DNA of 37,275 bases from Candidatus Obscuribacterium magneticum (GTDB taxonomy: Bacteria; Elusimicrobiota; Elusimicrobia; F11). The notes below the pieces were generated by a model that was not told where the DNA came from, ran no database searches, and saw only the letters and a program-made list of their open reading frames with translations. The position numbers and the translations under genes are program-made. Shown in pieces: positions 32,760 through 37,275 of this stretch. The stretch's first letter is position 1. Every line of letters begins with the position of its first letter. Where the stretch lies: the NCBI GenBank assembly GCA_020523905.1, contig JAJAPZ010000021.1:1-37275 (forward strand), written 5' to 3'.

Positions 32760-35195
32760 ATGAGAAAAACGAGATTATACTCCCCCGGATTCACCTTGGT
32801 TGAGGTCATGGTGGCGAGCGTCATCATGACGGCTGTCGCTTTGTCGATGATCGGCGTCTTGGGGAATTTTGGAAAGGTGGTGGCGATCTCCCGCGAAGTG
32901 ACCTTGGCAACCCATCTGGCGCAAGAAAAACTCGAGAGCCTCCGGTCTCAATCCTTTTATCAAATCATGGTCACCTCCCACGCCGTGCTGGACACGTCTT
33001 TCTCACCCCCTCTCCAATATGACGATGGATATTATGCTCCCGAAACCATCCACACCGGCGGACTTTCCTTCACGCGAAAGACGTTTATTGAGAAAACAGA
33101 CACGCCGACGGGCGTCGTGGAGAATGTGGGCTATCCCCATCCGGATACCGGTTTGAAAAGAATTAGTGTGTACGTGATTTGGCAGCGGCCGGATGGATCG
33201 TTGAAAAAAATGACGGTGTCGAATTTGGCGGCCAACCCCAGCCGGGAAGCATTGGATAAAAGAATCTATGGCACCGTTAAGAACTCCGTGACCTTGCTGC
33301 CGGTGGCCGGAGCTTTGGTGCAAGCCCGGCGCAACCCGGGGTGGGGGAGCTACACCGACACCAACGGTACCTACAGTTTTCAGGCCACCGACGCCTCCAT
33401 GATTCTCATTTCCAATCGATATGGATATTCAGAATTCACATCCGCTCAATTTAATCTTAACTACGGCGACAATCAGAAAGACTTTAATATGGTTCCGATA
33501 ACAGCCAAAACGGTGACGGGATATGTCATCACTTATTCCGGGGTTGTCATTTCGCAGATCAACGGCAAGTGGCATGCGACCAACGACGACGAATATATCG
33601 AGCTCTACAACGGTTCCCATAGTGATGTGGACCTCACCGGATACACCTTTGTGCACGTTGACAAATGGGATGTCCACAATGTGATCTCCATGACGTATTT
33701 ACACAACACGATTCCGGCCCTGGGATATTTCTTGTGTTTGGGGAGCCAGTTCGGAACGGAGACAGTCGCCCCTGACGGGAAAGCCGCCGACGCCTATTAC
33801 ACCGCTCTGATAAGCCACTCTCAACAGGGGGGGGTTATTCTAAAGAATGCATCGGGCGGGATTGTTGACCGCGTTTCGTGGGGGAACAGTGTCCAGCCCC
33901 CGCCGGCCGATGCGGTCGAAGAAACCGGTTATGATACGGGGGGCGGATCGCCCGGTATTGATCAGGGGAAAACGTTGGTTCGAAAAGCGGTCTCAACGTC
34001 GACCGCAGTCAATATGACACCTCCTTCGGGGATTCACGTCAACGCGGGGAACGCCTGGGACACGCAGAATAACAACAGCGACTTCGTCTTGATTTCAACC
34101 GCCAGCCCCCGGAATCATTCGGATTTAAGGGTCCCTCAGGGTGGGACGGGGCTTGCCGGGGCGGTGGTCAGCGCCGATGATGGGATTTCAAGTTGCACTC
34201 CTGCCGATGCCTCCGGATTTTTCACCGTGAGCATGGCAGTCGGAAGCTGGACGATGTCCGCCACATCGACCACGGCCATGGGACAGAAAGATTTTACTGT
34301 GACGGCCGGGGGACCGAACTTCGTCGTTATATTGGCCACCACACCGCCAACCCTCGGATTTGTGACCGGAACCGTACGTCAATATGGGACGACGCCTTTC
34401 CCCAACATGCTGGCGCAAGCGGACCCCGGTGGTATTCAAGCGTTCAGTGACGCCAATGGCATTTATTGGCTCGCCTTGCCGGCGGGAGATGAATATTTCA
34501 TTACTGGCAATCCGAATTTTTACGACCCCGATTGGAACACGGCCGTGACGGCCAATGCCATTTCCATCCAGGCCGGCATTATTGTCGATACCGTAGATTT
34601 GAACATTTGGAAAAATGCCTATGTCTCCGGCCAGATCACGACCAACGGCGTTGATGGATTGCCGGGCGTGGCGGTCGTTGCCGCGGGCCAGTATTCCAAC
34701 GGGAATACGGCCATGACGGACGGCGCCGGCTATTACACCGTCTCCGGCCTTCGGCTCATCGGGAATCCCTATGATGTCTATCCTGTCGTGTTGGAGGGGC
34801 AGACCACGTCCCCCACCAAATATACGGTCACCTTGGCCCAAGGGGAAAATTTAACCGGGAAGGATTTTCAAATCACGGGAGCGTTTGTCACCATTTCCGG
34901 GACGGCCACCTATAACGGCGCCCCCATACCAAGCGGGGTGAGCGTCATTGCCTCAACAACGACCCTTTCGGACACCAATCCGCCCGACATCAATTTTGCC
35001 TTGAGAAATGGGGGGACAAAGTACTACCAGGCGTTGACGGACGCTTCGGGTGCTTATTCGTTATCGGTTGTTGGCGGGAAAACATATAATCTCATCGCTT
35101 GGTACACAACCCCCACTGGGACAACAGCCAAGACGTTAACGCTGTCCGTGGCCTCCAATGCAGGACGGTCTGACGGGCACTTTTCATGGCCTTGA
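32760..35195 (+). CDS. Giant PilV-like prepilin with lamin-tail-like and regulatory repeats (set B)
   Basis: About 811 residues from ATG 32760; ATG 32742 would add six. The leader MRKTRLYSPG is followed by FTLVEVMVASVIMTAVALSMIG, with Glu at +5. The PilV-like core (to about 160) has GYYAPETIHTGGLSFTRK and YVIWQRP, matching set A. A regulatory-like beta domain (about 165-245; YTDTNGTYSFQ) precedes a clear lamin-tail-like domain (about 255-460; NDDEYIELYNGSHSDVDLTG, TIPALGYFLCLGS, GGVILKNASGGIVDRVSWG). Further regulatory-like repeats follow to the end (DASGFFTVSM, DANGIYWLALPAG, DGAGYYTVSGL, DASGAYSLSVVGGKTYNLIAWY). The lamin-tail fold is commoner in secreted bacterial proteins than in pilins. 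Same layout and likely role as the set A protein, but strongly diverged. Confidence 0.86.
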   Translation: MRKTRLYSPGFTLVEVMVASVIMTAVALSMIGVLGNFGKVVAISREVTLATHLAQEKLESLRSQSFYQIMVTSHAVLDTSFSPPLQYDDGYYAPETIHTGGLSFTRKTFIEKTDTPTGVVENVGYPHPDTGLKRISVYVIWQRPDGSLKKMTVSNLAANPSREALDKRIYGTVKNSVTLLPVAGALVQARRNPGWGSYTDTNGTYSFQATDASMILISNRYGYSEFTSAQFNLNYGDNQKDFNMVPITAKTVTGYVITYSGVVISQINGKWHATNDDEYIELYNGSHSDVDLTGYTFVHVDKWDVHNVISMTYLHNTIPALGYFLCLGSQFGTETVAPDGKAADAYYTALISHSQQGGVILKNASGGIVDRVSWGNSVQPPPADAVEETGYDTGGGSPGIDQGKTLVRKAVSTSTAVNMTPPSGIHVNAGNAWDTQNNNSDFVLISTASPRNHSDLRVPQGGTGLAGAVVSADDGISSCTPADASGFFTVSMAVGSWTMSATSTTAMGQKDFTVTAGGPNFVVILATTPPTLGFVTGTVRQYGTTPFPNMLAQADPGGIQAFSDANGIYWLALPAGDEYFITGNPNFYDPDWNTAVTANAISIQAGIIVDTVDLNIWKNAYVSGQITTNGVDGLPGVAVVAAGQYSNGNTAMTDGAGYYTVSGLRLIGNPYDVYPVVLEGQTTSPTKYTVTLAQGENLTGKDFQITGAFVTISGTATYNGAPIPSGVSVIASTTTLSDTNPPDINFALRNGGTKYYQALTDASGAYSLSVVGGKTYNLIAWYTTPTGTTAKTLTLSVASNAGRSDGHFSWP

Positions 35196-35205
35196 TAGCT
35201 CGGAA

Positions 35206-35742
35206 ATGATTCATTTGAAGTTTTCATTTAAGCGCCGCCCTCAGGACGGCGTTACCCTCGTGGAGCTGATGGTCGTGGTGGCCATTGTCGGCGTTTTGGT
35301 CGTCACCGGACCTCAGCTCTTTACCAACACATTTAAACTGTGGAGGATCACGGAATCCCGAACGGAAGTCCAGCGTGATGCCCGCATTTCGCTGACGCTT
35401 ATCGAAGGGTTGCTGCGCCAGGCTTCGAAGGATTCCATTGTGTTGACCCGGCAGGATGCCAACCAACCCCCTTACTCCAAAATTCAATTTTCCGTTCCTT
35501 CGGGTGATACCTACCACTTTTATCAATTGGGAAGGGATCTCTGGATATATCATCTTTCTCCCACCTCGGTGACGCACAACCGGATCATCGCTTCCAATTT
35601 GCGTTATGTTTCCTTCGGCTATCCCGTCAGTACCGACGAAAGCCTGTTGAGCGTTGCCGTGTGTTTTGAAAAGGGCACCTACGCGGGTTTAACAAAGAAT
35701 TTTTACCTCTCCACACAAAAGATTAAGGTGATGAACTCATGA
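35206..35742 (+). CDS. PilW/GspJ-like minor prepilin (set B)
   Basis: 178 residues from ATG 35206, ten bases after the stop of the giant prepilin gene; the frame is open from 35158, inside that gene. The leader ends RRPQDG, cleaved before VTLVELMVVVAIVGVLVVTGPQLF, with Glu at +5. The helix continues with RDARISLTLIEGLLRQASKDSIVLTRQ. The C-terminal half shares QPPYSKI, FYQLG, NLRYVSFGYP, SVAVCFEKGTYAGLTK and KIKVMNS with the set A protein. It overlaps the following PilX-like gene by ATGA. Confidence 0.87.
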   Translation: MIHLKFSFKRRPQDGVTLVELMVVVAIVGVLVVTGPQLFTNTFKLWRITESRTEVQRDARISLTLIEGLLRQASKDSIVLTRQDANQPPYSKIQFSVPSGDTYHFYQLGRDLWIYHLSPTSVTHNRIIASNLRYVSFGYPVSTDESLLSVAVCFEKGTYAGLTKNFYLSTQKIKVMNS

Positions 35743-37019
35743 AGCAGCGCGGCTTTGCGCTGGCCATCGTTGTCTTAACCATGCTGTTGCTTTCCCTCCT
35801 CATTCCCCTTCTTTATTATCTTACCGAGAGAGAATCAAATTGGTCGGTGGCCCAAAAACAATCCACCATCGCCTCTCAATTGGCGGCGGCCGGGGTGGAA
35901 CGCGCCCTCTGGAAGTTGAAAGAAACGAACGACCATTGGGTCGATCTTCTTTCGGGTGTCACATTGACGGGCTACAACAACGATGTAAACTACACGGACG
36001 TGAATCAAGAAAATGGGATATATCGAGTCCTCATATCGTCGACCCCCGATCGAAACAAAATGCTTGTCATTTGTACGGCCAAGGATTCAAAGGCGGGCAC
36101 GTACAAGGCGGTTCGCGCGTATGCCCGCCGGACGCAGGTTTGCGCGGCCCTCCATGGGTATCAGATTGTCAACAGCGGCAGTGCAGCCGGCATGTTTACC
36201 GTTCACTGGGGCCCCATCTATGCCACCGGCAATATGTATTTAAATACCTTGGACATCAACCAGCTCTATCCCCGAAAATTCGCAGCGGGCAACATTGCTG
36301 TTATTAGCTCCACGGGCGTCTATGTCACCCGGGATGAAAATCCCTCAAGCCCAAACTCGGACAATTTGGAATACTACGCCTATGCGAATGTTTCCCCGAT
36401 TGTAACACCGGACTTTGATTTCTACCGGGCATCGGCGGCGGCCCTCGGGACCTACTATAGCACGGCGACGACGTTTGCGTCGCTTGTGACCACGCCGGGG
36501 AAAATATATTTTTTTGATGGCAACGTGACGTTACAGGGAAACAATAAGTTTATTCAAGGGATCATCATCGCCATGAAAAAGATCACGTTGAACGGAGACA
36601 ACACCGCCGGCCAGGGGAATTACAGCGTCACCCCCACCACGGGAACTCAGGAATATCAGAGAAATTGCCCCATAAGGAAAGATGCAACGGGAGCATCGGC
36701 CTTCGGAGATACGGTGGCTCAGGACGAATTTCCGGGGGATGGGGGATTGGCGACGTATAAATCCTTCACTTTTGGGACCACATCGGGAGGGGCCGGCGGA
36801 AAGAGGGTGTCTGTCAAAGGTTTTATATACGTCGGGACCGAGCTGGCGGGAGGTGTTACCAATACCCAGGTCGTCCATGGGGCCATCGCCCTATCAAAAA
36901 CAGCTTCCATCACCAGCGGCAAGTTCGAAATTTTTTATGATCCCAATTTGGAGATCAGAACGCTGGCCAGCGAAATCTATATTGATAAGTGGGAAGAAAT
37001 AATGCCCACGCCGTTTTAA
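35739..37019 (+). CDS. PilX/GspK-like prepilin, large, without Glu5 (set B)
   Basis: A 426-residue prepilin-like protein. The leader MKQRG precedes FALAIVVLTMLLLSLLIPLLYYLTERES; residue +5 is Ile, not Glu. ASQLAAAGVERALWKLKE is the PilX-like A-A-A-G-x-x-x-A-x-W-K-L segment. The large beta-rich body shares VHWGPIYATGN, QLYPRKFAAGNI, GFIYVGTEL and HGAIAL, and the final WEEI, with the set A paralogue (427 residues). It has fewer Cys than set A. It overlaps the PilW-like gene by ATGA; the major-prepilin-like gene starts nine bases after its stop. Confidence 0.82.
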   Translation: MKQRGFALAIVVLTMLLLSLLIPLLYYLTERESNWSVAQKQSTIASQLAAAGVERALWKLKETNDHWVDLLSGVTLTGYNNDVNYTDVNQENGIYRVLISSTPDRNKMLVICTAKDSKAGTYKAVRAYARRTQVCAALHGYQIVNSGSAAGMFTVHWGPIYATGNMYLNTLDINQLYPRKFAAGNIAVISSTGVYVTRDENPSSPNSDNLEYYAYANVSPIVTPDFDFYRASAAALGTYYSTATTFASLVTTPGKIYFFDGNVTLQGNNKFIQGIIIAMKKITLNGDNTAGQGNYSVTPTTGTQEYQRNCPIRKDATGASAFGDTVAQDEFPGDGGLATYKSFTFGTTSGGAGGKRVSVKGFIYVGTELAGGVTNTQVVHGAIALSKTASITSGKFEIFYDPNLEIRTLASEIYIDKWEEIMPTPF

Positions 37020-37028
37020 CAGCTGACT

Positions 37029-37275
37029 ATGAGATTAAAAAACATCGATGGATTTACCTTGGTGGAATTGATGATCATTGTCGCCATCATCGGCATTTTG
37101 GCCGCCGTTGTCAGTCCGAGGTTTAACAGTATGATTCAGACATCCAAAGACGCGGATGTAAAATCGAAACTGGGTATTATCCGATCCGCTCTGAACATTT
37201 ATTACGCCAACAATTTGGCCAATTTTCCGGTGGGCCCGGAGGGATCCAATCAGACCACGTTGCAAGACACCTTGG
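37029..37275 (+). CDS. Major type IV pilin / GspG-like prepilin, truncated by window end
   Basis: An ATG at 37029 opens a frame still open at 37275, so at least 82 residues are present and the 3' end is missing. The leader MRLKNIDG is cleaved before FTLVELMIIVAIIGILAAVV, with Glu at +5 and the canonical PilA/GspG helix. SPRFNSMIQTSKDADVKSKLGIIRSALNIYYANN follows, resembling GspG/PilE-type subunits (K-x-x-L-x-x-I-x-x-A-L-x-x-Y). FPVGPEG then begins the C-terminal globular part. It follows the PilX-like gene by nine bases, so it belongs to set B; set A has no such gene in the window. It may be the filament subunit to which the tip complexes attach. Confidence 0.88.
   Translation, partial: MRLKNIDGFTLVELMIIVAIIGILAAVVSPRFNSMIQTSKDADVKSKLGIIRSALNIYYANNLANFPVGPEGSNQTTLQDTL

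Overview
The window is a gene-dense stretch of a Gram-negative bacterial chromosome. Two predicted outer-membrane beta-barrels, two lipoproteins and a type IV pilin-like locus imply two membranes. The gene content (bacterial AspRS, GlyQ/GlyS, RecO, YbeY, PhoH) is bacterial. The repeats, the FeoB/DtxR-FeoA pair and the TIGR03663-type membrane protein recall uncultured deltaproteobacteria-like or candidate-phylum lineages, but I cannot fix the taxon from sequence alone. No rRNA, tRNA, CRISPR array, transposase or phage gene was seen.

Layout. (1) 86-2851, minus: a GT-C type membrane glycosyltransferase with a C-terminal PA14 domain, then a dolichyl/polyprenyl-phosphate-sugar synthase. (2) 2942-11988, plus: a single-domain response regulator; a beta-barrel gene whose start lies inside a REP-like repeat; a lipoprotein; a region with three perfect DnaA boxes; a polytopic adenylate cyclase; a DUF2064-type transferase; feoB with a DtxR-FeoA fusion regulator; and a PD40-like lipoprotein. 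(3) 11995-27612, minus: a long run of mostly overlapping housekeeping genes, read folK, panB, panC, aspS, phoH, 7TM-HD phosphodiesterase, ybeY, two CNNM/CBS proteins, recO, glyQ, glyS, coaX, then a beta-barrel and a coiled-coil membrane protein. Pantothenate synthesis (panB, panC) and its phosphorylation (coaX) lie in the same cluster. (4) 27613-28240: a 344-base gap rich in hairpins, then a small, internally duplicated basic protein with a good promoter, strong ribosome site and perfect terminator. (5) 28242-37275: two paralogous three-gene prepilin sets, transcribed divergently from 32578-32759. Each has a very large PilV-like prepilin with a lamin-tail-like domain and carboxypeptidase-regulatory-like repeats, a PilW/GspJ-like prepilin and a PilX/GspK-like prepilin lacking Glu5. 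A major-pilin-like gene follows and runs off the window.

The most unusual part is the mirrored prepilin locus at the right end, which looks like two alternative tip complexes for a type IV pilus or type II-like secretion pseudopilus. Other points of interest are the DnaA-box cluster at 5198-5279, the repeat that supplies a start codon at 3519, the duplicated small protein at 27957, and the missing conventional start codon of coaX.

Family assignments come from reading the translated sequences. No database search was run.
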